Counted from the first letter of the stretch, positions 44,445 through 54,235 are shown. The stretch is DNA of 64,000 bases from Eubacteriales bacterium (GCA_030526005.1 JAUNDP010000002.1:62001-126000), one strand, 5' to 3'. The notes: generated by a model not told the origin, from the sequence alone. Made by a program: numbers and translations.

Positions 44445-45271
44445 TTTATCTTCTCCAGTATACTGGCTACTCCATTTTTGACATCCTCTATATTATTTTT
44501 AAAAAAGTCTCTGTGAATAGCCACTTCTTTCTCATATTCCCGAATTTCTCGTATTCCATTTACAAAGGTTGAACTGATAACTCCCATATGCTCGATTTTA
44601 TTTACATCACAGAAGCTTCTGGAAAGAATAACGCATTCGGAACCCAGTCTATAATGTTCTGTAATAATTTTTTCTGCCGGCAGCATTCCTTTTCCGACAG
44701 CCGCAATTCCGCCAAATCCATATGAAATGCCTTTTTTCTTAAATTTAAAACAAAGTTCTTCTACTGTACCGTCCGTCAGCAATTCAAACATAAATTTCTT
44801 TCCATAGCCCAAACTTAAATCGTTCAGACCCACAAAAATTTCATCTATATCTAATTTCAGGATCTCATCTATACAGGCTACTGCCTCTGGTGTTTCCACC
44901 AGAGGCATTGTCTTTGCTTTTCCATTTACAAGTTCCACAAACATTTTTACTTCATCAACTGTCTTAAAGTATGGCAACATTAAAATCTGAGCTCCATTTT
45001 TAATCGCCTGATCGATTTCTTCTTTTGAAGAATCATATTCATCTGAGGCATCATGAATCGGATTAATCCGAACTAACAATTCAGCTTTTTCAATCGCATC
45101 AGAAATCTTTTTGATATCCCCTAACGTATGATGAGACTGAACCGTATCCATTCCTCCCTGACGGTCTGTTTTTCCGATATATTCCATATCCACAAAGATT
45201 CTGTCCACACCTGATGACTCGGCAATTTGAGCAATTTCAGGGCGATTTGTTATATACATAAGCTTTAACAT
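44441..45271 (-). CDS. HpcH/HpaI-family aldolase
   Basis: 276 residues, TIM-barrel class II aldolase type. Visible are VDRIFVDMEYIG, LLVRINPIHD, the metal Glu in TMPLVETPEAVACIDEIL and IDEIFVGLNDLSLGYGK with the metal Asp. Family members make or split 2-keto-4-hydroxy acids with pyruvate. It overlaps the dehydrogenase gene by 4 bases. The likely role is supply of a keto acid that the dehydrogenase then reduces; specific substrate unknown. Confidence 0.82.
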   Translation of the reverse strand: MLKLMYITNRPEIAQIAESSGVDRIFVDMEYIGKTDRQGGMDTVQSHHTLGDIKKISDAIEKAELLVRINPIHDASDEYDSSKEEIDQAIKNGAQILMLPYFKTVDEVKMFVELVNGKAKTMPLVETPEAVACIDEILKLDIDEIFVGLNDLSLGYGKKFMFELLTDGTVEELCFKFKKKGISYGFGGIAAVGKGMLPAEKIITEHYRLGSECVILSRSFCDVNKIEHMGVISSTFVNGIREIREYEKEVAIHRDFFKNNIEDVKNGVASILEKIK

Positions 45272-45290
45272 TATTTTACTCCTATCCGAC

Positions 45291-45902
45291 CTATTTCTTC
45301 TTATGCTTTACTGTTTCACCGATATTTTCATTGTCTGCATTTGTCAGCACTTTGCATACTGTCATAAACAGTATTTTTAAGTCCAGTAAAAATGATACAT
45401 GTTCCGCATACCATACATTCAGTTCAATACGCTTATTCCACTCTACCGTCTTTCTCCCGTGAACCTGCGCCCATCCAGTAATCCCTGGACGTACATTAAA
45501 CATTTTTTTCTGTTCTTTTGTATATTCACTCCATTTCCATGGATGATAAGTCAGAGGACTGCGAAATCCAATCAGTGCCATATCTCCTTTTAACACATTC
45601 ACCAGCTGCGGCAGCTCATCGATGCTGGTTGCTCTTAAAAATTTTCCTACTTTTGTCACACGGGCGTCTTTGTTATCCGAATATACTCCGCCTTTCTCTG
45701 CACCCACGCACATACTGCGGAACTTATACATTTTATATACTTTTCCCTTATAACCGATTCTGTCCTGTTTAAAAATCACTGGTCCTTTCGAATCCAATTT
45801 AATTGCAATCGCCACAATTCCCATCGGAATGGCTGCAATAATCAACCCAATCAGTGCCAAAGAAAAATCTAAGATTCGTTTCACATATCTTGAATAAATC
45901 AT
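45291..45902 (-). CDS. Undecaprenyl-phosphate phosphoglycosyl transferase (monotopic, PglC-like)
   Basis: 203 residues from the ATG at 45902 (GGGAGAC upstream). A re-entrant hydrophobic helix (YVKRILDFSLALIGLIIAAI) is followed by the catalytic DGxK-type core: GPVIFKQDRIGYKGKVYKMY, TSIDELPQLVNVLKGDMALI and VRPGITGWAQVHGR. It transfers a sugar-1-phosphate to undecaprenyl phosphate, the first membrane step. The short form, without the WcaJ N-terminal domain, fits PglC. Its donor probably comes from the dehydratase encoded just upstream. Confidence 0.93.
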   Translation of the reverse strand: MIYSRYVKRILDFSLALIGLIIAAIPMGIVAIAIKLDSKGPVIFKQDRIGYKGKVYKMYKFRSMCVGAEKGGVYSDNKDARVTKVGKFLRATSIDELPQLVNVLKGDMALIGFRSPLTYHPWKWSEYTKEQKKMFNVRPGITGWAQVHGRKTVEWNKRIELNVWYAEHVSFLLDLKILFMTVCKVLTNADNENIGETVKHKKK

Positions 45903-45979
45903 TGTTCTGTCTCCCTTACCTTTTCTCTTCATCCATTCTGATCTTTCCTGTCATCATCAACTGTTTTTTCCGCAGCGCT

Positions 45980-48190
45980 TCATCTCTTCTCTCTCGCCGC
46001 TGCTGCTTCTGCCACCGCATTTTGTGTCAGTTCCGCCATTTTACTGATCGGCATTTCTTTTCCCGTCGGATTTGCTCCAACTGGATGGAATGTCGGTACT
46101 ACTTTTTCCACTTTCTCCACAATATCGTCGCAGTTGTTATAACATGCATGTGCCAGCTCTTCCAGCTGTTTCAGGAAAACTTCTATATCAAACGGAATTG
46201 GCTGTCCAATATGAATCAGCTTGTTCTTTGTTCTCTTCATTCCTTCTTCTGCCATCAATTTTTCTTCATACAGCTTTTCTCCCTGACGCAGTCCGGTATA
46301 ACATATTTTGATATCCACATCCGGTTTATATCCAGATAATTTAATCAGATTTCTTGCCAGTGTATCAATCTTTACGGGATCTCCCATGTCAAGGACAAAG
46401 ATTTCTCCTCCCCCTGCATACGTTCCTGCCTGCAGCACAAGACTGACAGCTTCCGGTATTGTCATAAAATATCGGATAATATCCGGATGCGTTACCGTTA
46501 CTGGTCCGCCTGCTGCAATCTGTTTTTTGAACAGCGGAATAACGGAACCATTGCTTCCCAGCACATTTCCAAACCTGACTGCAACAAATTCAGTTCTTCC
46601 TTTCATATTTGCGTGTTTGCTCTGCCAATCCAGATGTTTTTTAAATAAATCCTCCGCATCAATATCTTCGCTGTCCGCATGGGCATGAAGAAACGGCAGC
46701 AAGTCTGTTCTTCCTGTTCGGCTGATCTCATCCATACTTTGAATGACCATCTCACATAAACGCTTACTTGCTCCCATAATATTTGTAGGATTTACCGCCT
46801 TATCTGTACTAATCAAAACAAAACGGTCTGTTCCGTGGCGTAAAGCGGCATATGCCGTCTTATAAGTACCAATGACATTATTTTTAATCGCTTCATTCGG
46901 ACTTGTCTCCATCAATGGGACATGTTTATGTGCCGCTGCATGGTAAACGATATCCGGCTTATATGTCCTAAATACCCATTCAATTCTGCGGCTGTCTCTC
47001 ACGCTTCCAATCAATGCGCTCAGACGCAGATCCGGGTATTTTCTTTTCAGTTCCTGTTCAATGTCATACACATTATTTTCATAGATATCAAGAATAATCA
47101 GATGTCCTGGCTTGTGGCTGGCGATCTGACGGCACAATTCACTTCCGATTGATCCTCCGCCTCCTGTGACCAGAATCGTCTTTCCTTCAATCTGCCGGAA
47201 AATTTCATTCATATCTACTTTGATCGGTTCTCTTCCAAGCAGATCTTCCACTGCCACATCTTTCATCTGAGATACGGAGATTTTTCCGCTTACCACTTCA
47301 TAGATAGAAGGCAAAATCTTCATATCGCATCCGGTTTCCTTACAGATATCCAGGATATCTCTTTTTTCCTGTGCACGCGCATTTGGGATGGCAATCAGAA
47401 TCTGTGTGATATGATATTTTTCCACATTGACTAGGATATCGTCTCTGCCTCCTACAACCGGTACTCCTGCAACGTATCTGCCCCATTTATTTTGGTTATC
47501 ATCAATGATACAGCATACTCGATATCCATCTTTTCTTCCATTATTAATGTCTTTTAACAGAATCTGTCCTGCCGATCCTGCTCCGATCAACATCGCATTA
47601 TGGTCTCCCAGTCCATCTTTTCTTCCTTTTCTCATCAGAAGAACTACTCTGTAAGAAAAACGGATCATCAATGTGAACATAAACTGGAAAATTGCGCCGA
47701 ATATATAATATGTTATCGGCATACGCGTAAAAAAAGCAGTGATTGCTATTGTATGAATAATACAAGTGATTATGCTGGCGCCTACAACGTGAATCATCTC
47801 GTCATATCCCGCAAATCTCCAGATACTTTTGTACAATCTTGCAGCTACAAATACCACAATACAGATCACTATATAAATTGGAATAAATTTCAGATATGCT
47901 TCCATATATACTGGATCTATTTCAGACAGCTGGCAGTCAAACCGAAGCCAGAGCGCTAAGAAATATGCTGCTGCAATCGAAAAAGCATCATAAATTACAA
48001 GGCATAATGTTATCACTTCCCAGTGCTGTAACTTATGTAATCTAAATTTTTTCTTATTCTTACCGTTTCCGTCTGCCTCCAATTCATCTTGCCCTTGGTA
48101 AGAAATGGCATGTTTCTTGCATAAAATATGTGCGAAGTAAATCAGCACAAGCAGCATCAAAAAGAACATCATCATTAAAACAAATTTCAT
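45980..48190 (-). CDS. CapD/PglF-type nucleotide-sugar 4,6-dehydratase, membrane bound
   Basis: 736 residues from the ATG at 48190 (GAGGGAG 6 bases upstream; frame open to 48301). An extra N-terminal helix (1-25) and cytoplasmic segment precede four membrane helices (60-190). A CoA-binding-like Rossmann domain follows (LIGAGSAGQILLKDI). The SDR domain has ILVTGGGGSIGSELCRQI, AAAHKHVPLME, ISTDKAVNPTNIMGASKR and FGNVLGSNGSVIPLF. Relatives convert UDP-GlcNAc to a 4-keto-6-deoxy sugar. No aminotransferase follows, so the product is probably reduced or used differently. It is the first gene of the exopolysaccharide operon. Confidence 0.92.
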   Translation of the reverse strand: MKFVLMMMFFLMLLVLIYFAHILCKKHAISYQGQDELEADGNGKNKKKFRLHKLQHWEVITLCLVIYDAFSIAAAYFLALWLRFDCQLSEIDPVYMEAYLKFIPIYIVICIVVFVAARLYKSIWRFAGYDEMIHVVGASIITCIIHTIAITAFFTRMPITYYIFGAIFQFMFTLMIRFSYRVVLLMRKGRKDGLGDHNAMLIGAGSAGQILLKDINNGRKDGYRVCCIIDDNQNKWGRYVAGVPVVGGRDDILVNVEKYHITQILIAIPNARAQEKRDILDICKETGCDMKILPSIYEVVSGKISVSQMKDVAVEDLLGREPIKVDMNEIFRQIEGKTILVTGGGGSIGSELCRQIASHKPGHLIILDIYENNVYDIEQELKRKYPDLRLSALIGSVRDSRRIEWVFRTYKPDIVYHAAAHKHVPLMETSPNEAIKNNVIGTYKTAYAALRHGTDRFVLISTDKAVNPTNIMGASKRLCEMVIQSMDEISRTGRTDLLPFLHAHADSEDIDAEDLFKKHLDWQSKHANMKGRTEFVAVRFGNVLGSNGSVIPLFKKQIAAGGPVTVTHPDIIRYFMTIPEAVSLVLQAGTYAGGGEIFVLDMGDPVKIDTLARNLIKLSGYKPDVDIKICYTGLRQGEKLYEEKLMAEEGMKRTKNKLIHIGQPIPFDIEVFLKQLEELAHACYNNCDDIVEKVEKVVPTFHPVGANPTGKEMPISKMAELTQNAVAEAAAAREKR

Positions 48191-48374
48191 CTTTTCTCCC
48201 TCATTTTCCTCTTTTTCCATTTTACTGATTTTCACAGTTTCGTTCCATGAAGAACTTCCGTCCGCTGTTCGATACAGAAATTCCTGAAAATCCACGTCCA
48301 ATCTTTTGACTGCACTCTTTCCTATACAGTCGTATTCTCAGGTCTTTCTTCTGCATTTTGGTTTAATCGACAAA

Positions 48375-48402
48375 ATTATAACATAAGTTTTTTTTTTTTC
48401 AA
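48375..48402 (-). promoter_or_regulatory. Promoter of the exopolysaccharide operon
   Basis: Minus strand TTGAAA (48397-48402) and TATAAT (48375-48380), 16-base spacer that is mostly a homopolymeric A-run. The A-run of about 13 bases between -35 and -10 could vary in length by slippage and alter promoter strength. The leader to the first ATG is about 180 bases. Confidence 0.75.
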
Positions 48403-48494
48403 TATTATTTACATATTTAACTTATTTTTTATCATAGATAGTTCTTTTCTTCCATTTTTCGCGTTCAAACATCTGTTTTAAGTTCATGATGCTC

Positions 48495-48544
48495 CTAAAA
48501 AAACAATATGCCAGTCTGCATTGTCCTTTTGCAGACTGGCATAT
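48495..48544 (-). terminator. Terminator of the carboxylesterase gene
   Basis: ATATGCCAGTCTGCA (48506-48520) pairs perfectly with TGCAGACTGGCATAT (48530-48544). On the minus strand it is followed by a T-run (48497-48503). Confidence 0.9.
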
Positions 48545-48569
48545 CATACAATTTCTATTATTTTCTTTC

Positions 48570-50300
48570 TTATTTTAAATCTTCTTCTGTCAATCCTGCT
48601 TCAGCCAGCGCCGCTTCTCTGTTTGCCGCCTCACGTTCCGGATATTCTGCATTTTCTACATACTCTGATTTTCCGTCATGCCACCACATAAACGCGCCGT
48701 CTGTCTCTGCATTGCATACATCCCATTCTGTCAGACCTTCTCCGTTTGGATTTCCTGTCTTTGTAAAGTTTGCAAAGTAGGAAGAAATCTGATCTGCCAT
48801 CGCATAGTCTGCGTCTGTCCATGCTCTCTGTCCTTCCACATCACGCAGAGAATCAAATACATACCACAGTTCTGCGGAGTGGAATGATCCATAAAAATCT
48901 TCATCTCTCACCGGATTTTCATGATTTGGAAGATCATGATTGAAATAATAGACATAGACATCACTGTCATTGTTTTTCTCAATATATTCTGCTGAGACTA
49001 CATATTTCGCAAAAGAAGCATCGCTGTTTGCACGCAGACTTAAACGATATGCCTCTTTTTCATCTTCAGCTGTATATGCTTTTGCTCCTTCTTCCCCATA
49101 CATTGCTTCCATCGTATCCGCAAACTGGTCCAGAGGCATTGTGCCTTCTGGATCTCCCATTAAAGAAGTCATCTCATCGGATGTTCCTCCAATCATGATA
49201 TTGATTCCATCCAGCGCTCCAGGTCTTGTCAAATCAACCGATTCTTCTGTAAATACATATCCGTCAATCACATAGGTACTGCTTATATTTGTGATCGCAT
49301 CATACAGAGTCTGTGTTTCATCTGTTGCCGACATGGTGTCCATATAGTACTGTGCGTCATGCGAACGCAATTCTGCCACAAGTTCCTCTGATGTTGTCTC
49401 TTCCGGCAATCCCATTACCGCTTTGATGATCGGCTCTGCCTTTTCCTGAACTTCTTTCATGTCTTTGTATGGCAGTGTTCCTTCTGGTGTCAGAAGCCCT
49501 GCAAATCCACTCTGAATAATTGCATTCTGGAACAGCCCTTCTGCCAGAGGAGTGCGCAGCAGCGCCGTCACGTTCATCGCTCCTGCTGACTGTCCGGAGA
49601 TCGTAACCTGGTCTGGATTTCCTCCAAATCCTGCAATATTTTCTTTTACCCATTCCAAAGCTTTTACTAAATCCTGAACGGCATAGTTTCCGGAAGCTCC
49701 ATTTTCATTTTCTGCTGACAATCCTGGAAGTGTGAGGAATCCATACATACTTACACGATACTGCACGCACACCACGACAATTCCTTTTTCTGCCAGCTTG
49801 GAAGCGTTAAATTCCATCTCAGAAGCATGACCGTGATTGTTTCCGCCCCCGTGAATATAGACAAGAACAGGCAGATTTTCATCTGTTGATTTTGCTGGCG
49901 TATATACATTCAAATTGAGTCCATCTTCACTGATTTTGGGATTGTATGCCTCGTCAAAATAAAACTCATCGCCCCAGAATCCTCCTACCGGATTTAATTC
50001 TGCCGCCGATTTCTGCATTGCCTGATCGCCCCATGTATCACATACCTTTACATCGTCCCATGTTTCTACCGCCTGAGGCGCTTTCCAGCGATTTTCTCCT
50101 GAAGTGTCTGCTGCAAATGGAATTCCCTTAAATACCTTAACTCCTTCTGTGTCCGATTCAACTCCCTGAATCTGTCCGCCTTCTACTGTCACAATATCAA
50201 CTGCTCCTGCCTCCGCTGCAAATGATGTGATGCCGGAACATGCACTTACTGCTGTCATTGCTGATATCATAACTGCCAAAAAACGTTTTCGATTTCTCAT
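48570..50300 (-). CDS. Secreted type-B carboxylesterase
   Basis: 576 residues. An N-terminal signal peptide (1-29, with SACSG that could also be a weak lipobox) precedes an alpha/beta hydrolase of the para-nitrobenzyl-esterase/cholinesterase type. Motifs are VFKGIPFAAD, EDGLNLNVYTPA, VYIHGGGNNHGH (oxyanion hole), GNPDQVTISGQSAGAMNV (Ser in GQSAG) and GSFHSAELWYVF with the catalytic His. The C-terminal tail is rich in Glu and Ala. It probably removes acyl groups from dietary or host glycans or drugs. It is preceded by direct repeats and a YesN/YesM system. Confidence 0.9.
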   Translation of the reverse strand: MRNRKRFLAVMISAMTAVSACSGITSFAAEAGAVDIVTVEGGQIQGVESDTEGVKVFKGIPFAADTSGENRWKAPQAVETWDDVKVCDTWGDQAMQKSAAELNPVGGFWGDEFYFDEAYNPKISEDGLNLNVYTPAKSTDENLPVLVYIHGGGNNHGHASEMEFNASKLAEKGIVVVCVQYRVSMYGFLTLPGLSAENENGASGNYAVQDLVKALEWVKENIAGFGGNPDQVTISGQSAGAMNVTALLRTPLAEGLFQNAIIQSGFAGLLTPEGTLPYKDMKEVQEKAEPIIKAVMGLPEETTSEELVAELRSHDAQYYMDTMSATDETQTLYDAITNISSTYVIDGYVFTEESVDLTRPGALDGINIMIGGTSDEMTSLMGDPEGTMPLDQFADTMEAMYGEEGAKAYTAEDEKEAYRLSLRANSDASFAKYVVSAEYIEKNNDSDVYVYYFNHDLPNHENPVRDEDFYGSFHSAELWYVFDSLRDVEGQRAWTDADYAMADQISSYFANFTKTGNPNGEGLTEWDVCNAETDGAFMWWHDGKSEYVENAEYPEREAANREAALAEAGLTEEDLK

Positions 50301-50425
50301 TTTTCCTTCCTCCGTCTCATTCTATCGTTTTTGCTTTTCTATTCTATATCCAGTGACTCTCCATGCTTTTGGCCCCCATTGCTTCCGGCACTTCATTCTG
50401 CTTTTCGTCACTGTTCAATGCTGTT

Positions 50426-50563
50426 ATTTTACACAAAAAAAGATAATATTTCCATCCAACAATATCACTTTTGACGGACAAAATATCACCTTTTTTATTA
50501 CTTTTGAATTTTTTCTCTGTTTTTTCTCTTATTTTATTTCTTTGCGGCAATATTTCACCTTTT
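50426..50563 (-). promoter_or_regulatory. Esterase promoter with three direct repeats (candidate YesN operator)
   Basis: Minus strand TAAAAT (50426-50431) with no good -35. Three copies of an element like CAAAATATCACCTTTT (plus-strand reading) lie at 50456-50472, 50476-50495 and 50544-50563. The first two are exactly 20 bases apart and the first abuts the -35 position. This is the arrangement of an AraC-type activator site. The 50301-50578 gap contains no gene. Confidence 0.6.
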
Positions 50564-50578
50564 CAGTGAAAGATTACT

Positions 50579-52438
50579 CTATTTTTCCTGCTGTGCCGGA
50601 AATTTCAGAATAATCTCCAGACCTCCCTCTTTTCTCTGTCGGGCGTCAATTTGGAATTGCTCTCCGTACAGATATTTCATTCTCATGCGAATATTGTAGA
50701 TGCCGATATGTTCCCTCATATCAATCTCCCCCTCTTCTTCTCTGCCGGAGGGAAGATCATAAAAATATTTTTGAATCTTTTCCTGACTCATACCGATTCC
50801 ATTATCCTGAATTTTTGTTATCATCCTCTGATCGGAAATTGAAAAATCAATCCATATCTTCCCAGGTATTAATCTGCCATTTTCATCACGGTGCAGAACA
50901 ATCCCGTGCAGAATCGCATTTTCCACAAAAGGCTGCAATACGTTTTTAGGATAGTTTACTTTCGCATACTGTGCCTGGATCGGAAATTCCATTGAAATTT
51001 CATTGCTGCATAAATATTTCTGAATTGTCATATAAGCGTCCAGCTGCTGTTTTTCCCGCTCTAATGTGTCATAAATCTGCAGTTTTGTCATTTTCAGCCG
51101 GTCTCTGAGCATTCCGATCAAAGCTTTGTTGATAATCATGATATCTTCCGTCTGGTTCAGATCTGCCAGATAAGTAATCGTATTCAAGGTATTATAAATA
51201 AAATGAGGATCAATCTGGGAAACAAGCAGACTGTATTCTACCTTTTTCTCTTTTTGTTCCTGTTCTTTAATTTTTTCTATGTTTTCACGGATTTGGTCCA
51301 TCATCTGGTAAAAAGTATCCGCAATCATTCCCACTTCATCATCACTTTTGATACTCTTAGGAATATCAGACACCTCTCCTTTTACTCCCCTCATCTGACT
51401 GGCAAGTCTGTTTAGTTTAGAAAGACTGCGATTCAAAATTAAAATGATCAGGATCAGCAAAATCAGCTGAAATGCAATAAAGATACCATGAATCATCGCC
51501 ACAAATGATTCATATGGATGCAGAAAATCCGATTTTGACAGACAAGTTACTAGTTTCATCTGCTCAATCTGATAAGAAGTCCTTACACCAATAATCGTAT
51601 TTCCACCAATCTCAGTCAGATTCGTCTTATACTGTTCTTCGGCAAAAAGATTTTCAATCTCTTCCGGTTTCATGTCGCAGAACGCAGAATCTTCCATATT
51701 CTGAAACAGAATCTCTCCGTCTTTTCCTATCATGCAGAAGTCTTTTACGTCTGCATTTAAAAAGTCAGAAAATATATTCCGAAATTCTTCAAACGGCTCT
51801 GTCATTAAAAATACAATCTGGTGATCTTCTGTCTCCTTCAGCATAGCAAGCGAGATAAATTCCTGTGTCCCACGTTCCTCATTTTCCGGGAATACAGGTG
51901 AATACGTTCTTTTCAGTCTGTCATGTTCATAGGTGGGTGTGCTGCTTAAGTTTTCCTTTAAGTTTTCAAACCATGGTGACTCCATAATCATTTCGCCATA
52001 TTTTTCCATCTCCGGCTGGCAGAACATCTGATCCCAGTCTGCGACTGCAATGACATTTCGGCTTGAGAGAATGGCTCCCGGCTCTTCTCTTCCCCTGTAT
52101 TCTCCGACTAAATATTCTTCAATTTCTTTCTTTAACTCTTCTTTTTCCTCTCCGTCTTCTATATACTGTACGATGTCAGAAATCAATAGGTCATTTTTCC
52201 ACAATTTTAAGAGGTATTGTGTATTCTGATGGAGCAGATAGCTGATTTTTGTCACAACCGCTGAGTTCAGTACGGTAAAATCCTGCTGCATTTTAGGCTC
52301 TAAAAAATGATAAATCCAGTCTGACATCCTGCTGCCTGCTGCCAGCAGCATAATTGCCGTAACAATGCAGATCGCACAGGCACATTTTTTTGCGAGAGTA
52401 TTCGGTTTTATCTTCCCCCAGATTCCTTTTCTCTCCAT
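50579..52438 (-). CDS. YesM-type sensor histidine kinase
   Basis: 619 residues. Membrane helix at about 17-37, an extracellular sensor domain of about 250 residues, a second helix at about 300-322, a HAMP linker (LNRLASQMRGVKGEVSDIPK) and a coiled coil. The His kinase part has SLLVSQIDPHFIYNTLNTIT (phosphorylated His), NVLQPFVENAILHGIV (N box) and IQDNGIGMSQEKI (G box). It starts 2 bases after the response regulator ends. Members sense carbohydrates or cell-wall compounds; the signal here is unknown. The likely target is the esterase downstream. Confidence 0.93.
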   Translation of the reverse strand: MERKGIWGKIKPNTLAKKCACAICIVTAIMLLAAGSRMSDWIYHFLEPKMQQDFTVLNSAVVTKISYLLHQNTQYLLKLWKNDLLISDIVQYIEDGEEKEELKKEIEEYLVGEYRGREEPGAILSSRNVIAVADWDQMFCQPEMEKYGEMIMESPWFENLKENLSSTPTYEHDRLKRTYSPVFPENEERGTQEFISLAMLKETEDHQIVFLMTEPFEEFRNIFSDFLNADVKDFCMIGKDGEILFQNMEDSAFCDMKPEEIENLFAEEQYKTNLTEIGGNTIIGVRTSYQIEQMKLVTCLSKSDFLHPYESFVAMIHGIFIAFQLILLILIILILNRSLSKLNRLASQMRGVKGEVSDIPKSIKSDDEVGMIADTFYQMMDQIRENIEKIKEQEQKEKKVEYSLLVSQIDPHFIYNTLNTITYLADLNQTEDIMIINKALIGMLRDRLKMTKLQIYDTLEREKQQLDAYMTIQKYLCSNEISMEFPIQAQYAKVNYPKNVLQPFVENAILHGIVLHRDENGRLIPGKIWIDFSISDQRMITKIQDNGIGMSQEKIQKYFYDLPSGREEEGEIDMREHIGIYNIRMRMKYLYGEQFQIDARQRKEGGLEIILKFPAQQEK

Positions 52439-52440
52439 AT

Positions 52441-53946
52441 CTATTCGTTCTCTTTTCCTTTTCTTCGATATTCCTGTGGGGAGATATCATACATTTTTCG
52501 AAAAACCTTTGCAAAATAAGAGGGCGAACTATACCCTACCTGTTCCACAATATCGGGTATCTTTTCATTTTCTCTTTCCAGCAGTTCTCTGGCTTTTTCC
52601 ATTCGCACTTTCGTCAGAAATTTCCCGACGGTTTCCCCCTGCTCTTTTTTAAACAGATCATTCAGGCGGTTTACGCTTAAGCCTGCGTTTTCCGCAATCT
52701 CTTCCACACTTAAAAAAGAATTTTTATATTCCTGATAGATAAAACGGACTGCCCGTTCCATGGCTCCTGATGTAAAATGCTGTTCTTTTTTTCTGGTCTC
52801 CAAAATTTCCGTCACTTTTTCTTTCAGCCACCGTACAATACGGCGAACGCTCATAAGCTGACACACTTCCTCATTGTACAGCTCAAATGGTTCATACAAC
52901 TGTCCCTGTTTACGTTCAAGCTCCAGCAGGACTTGTCTTACCGTCTCCTCAAAAGCCTGAAAATCATAACGATACAGAATCATTCGGAAGGTGCGGTCTA
53001 AAATCCAGACTGCCGTCTCCTTATCATTTTTCTCAAATGCCTCCAGAAATTCTTCCATTCTAATCTCCTTTGACGCTTTTGGTTCCTCATACATCTCCGC
53101 ATACATTACGGCGCTTGTCCCTTCAAAATACCGCTGTTCTGACAAAAATCCTATCTTTTCATACATTTTCCGACATTCCAAAACAGACATTTCATGCGAA
53201 AAGAGCATCATAGAAAATGTGGCTTCCGTTTTTCCTGCCAGATATTGAACAATCGCATCTCCGACTGCTTCTATTTCCTCTTTCGGATCACAAAAACAGA
53301 TCCAGCGATACGTTTCCATCCGAATACTGTATACGATTTCAGGAATTTCTTTTTGAATATCTGCAAAAACCGTTCTGGAATCAATCTCTGGAATTGTATA
53401 TCCAGACCGTTCCTCCAGTACCTTTGGCATATGATCCTGCTCCAAAATGAGAAAGTGAAATGGATCTTGAAAAATTTCCTGATAAAATTCATTGTCCAAA
53501 TCTTCCACTGCCGTGTGAAAACACGTCAAAAGATTGCCAAAATCTATTTTCTTTCTCTTTTCTGTCTGCTTTTGCCGAATCTTTCCAATCTCCTGAAGTT
53601 TTCTTTCAAATGTAGCTCGATCCAACTCCTGTTTTAAAATATATTCCTGCACGCTCAGATTGATCGCCGAGCGTGCGTAATCAAATTCATCGTAACTTGA
53701 CAAAAAAATTACTATGGTTTCCGGTCTTTTCTCTTTAATTCTTCTTGCCAGCTCCATACCGTCCATTCCCGGCATCTGCACATCCGTGATAACTACATCC
53801 GGAAACCATCTGCAAAACTTCTCCCATGCCTCAATCCCATCAATCGCAGTTTCGATCAGCTGGAATCCAAATTTTCCCCATTCTACCAAACCTGCAAAAT
53901 GCTTCAGTGCAAATTTATTATCGTCCGCCAACATTACCGTTATCAT
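52441..53946 (-). CDS. YesN-type response regulator with AraC DNA-binding domain
   Basis: 501 residues from the ATG at 53946 (GGAGGGG upstream). The receiver domain has VMLADDN, the phospho-acceptor in VVITDVQMPGMDG, FLSSYDEFDYA and the Lys in YILKQE. A middle region of about 260 residues is typical of YesN proteins. The C-terminal AraC domain reads LSVEEIAENAGLSVNRLNDL and IPDIVEQVGYSSPSYFAKVF. It is followed directly by its kinase. I expect it to activate the esterase promoter. Confidence 0.93.
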   Translation of the reverse strand: MITVMLADDNKFALKHFAGLVEWGKFGFQLIETAIDGIEAWEKFCRWFPDVVITDVQMPGMDGMELARRIKEKRPETIVIFLSSYDEFDYARSAINLSVQEYILKQELDRATFERKLQEIGKIRQKQTEKRKKIDFGNLLTCFHTAVEDLDNEFYQEIFQDPFHFLILEQDHMPKVLEERSGYTIPEIDSRTVFADIQKEIPEIVYSIRMETYRWICFCDPKEEIEAVGDAIVQYLAGKTEATFSMMLFSHEMSVLECRKMYEKIGFLSEQRYFEGTSAVMYAEMYEEPKASKEIRMEEFLEAFEKNDKETAVWILDRTFRMILYRYDFQAFEETVRQVLLELERKQGQLYEPFELYNEEVCQLMSVRRIVRWLKEKVTEILETRKKEQHFTSGAMERAVRFIYQEYKNSFLSVEEIAENAGLSVNRLNDLFKKEQGETVGKFLTKVRMEKARELLERENEKIPDIVEQVGYSSPSYFAKVFRKMYDISPQEYRRKGKENE

Positions 53947-53982
53947 AAGCCCCTCCATAGCATTTCGTCTCATATTTCTTCC

Positions 53983-54011
53983 ATTGTAGTTCGGATTGCT
54001 TTTAAAGTCAA
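53983..54011 (-). promoter_or_regulatory. Promoter of the two-component system
   Basis: Minus strand TTGACT (54006-54011) and TACAAT (53983-53988), 17-base spacer, 37 bases before the regulator start. Confidence 0.75.
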
Positions 54012-54114
54012 CATTACAGAATTTCTGGATTCAAATCGCCACATTTTTTCTTTTCTTTCTATCCCGTTTTATCTGTTACTTATCATTTTTTGTCTCCTCT
54101 TTTCACTTTTTTAA

Positions 54115-54162
54115 ATAAAAAAAGAAGACCTTGTATTTCTCCTGTCCATACATGATCTTCTC
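54115..54162 (-). terminator. Terminator of the Rnf-like operon
   Basis: AGAAGACCTTGTAT (54124-54137) and ATACATGATCTTCT (54149-54162) form a stem with two mismatches. On the minus strand it is followed by a T-run (54115-54123). Confidence 0.7.
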
Positions 54163-54235
54163 TTTCTTTTCATTATTTGTTCAATATCTTTTTTCTCTCT
54201 TTTATCCGATATCTGAAAAAATCATTTTCCCATTT

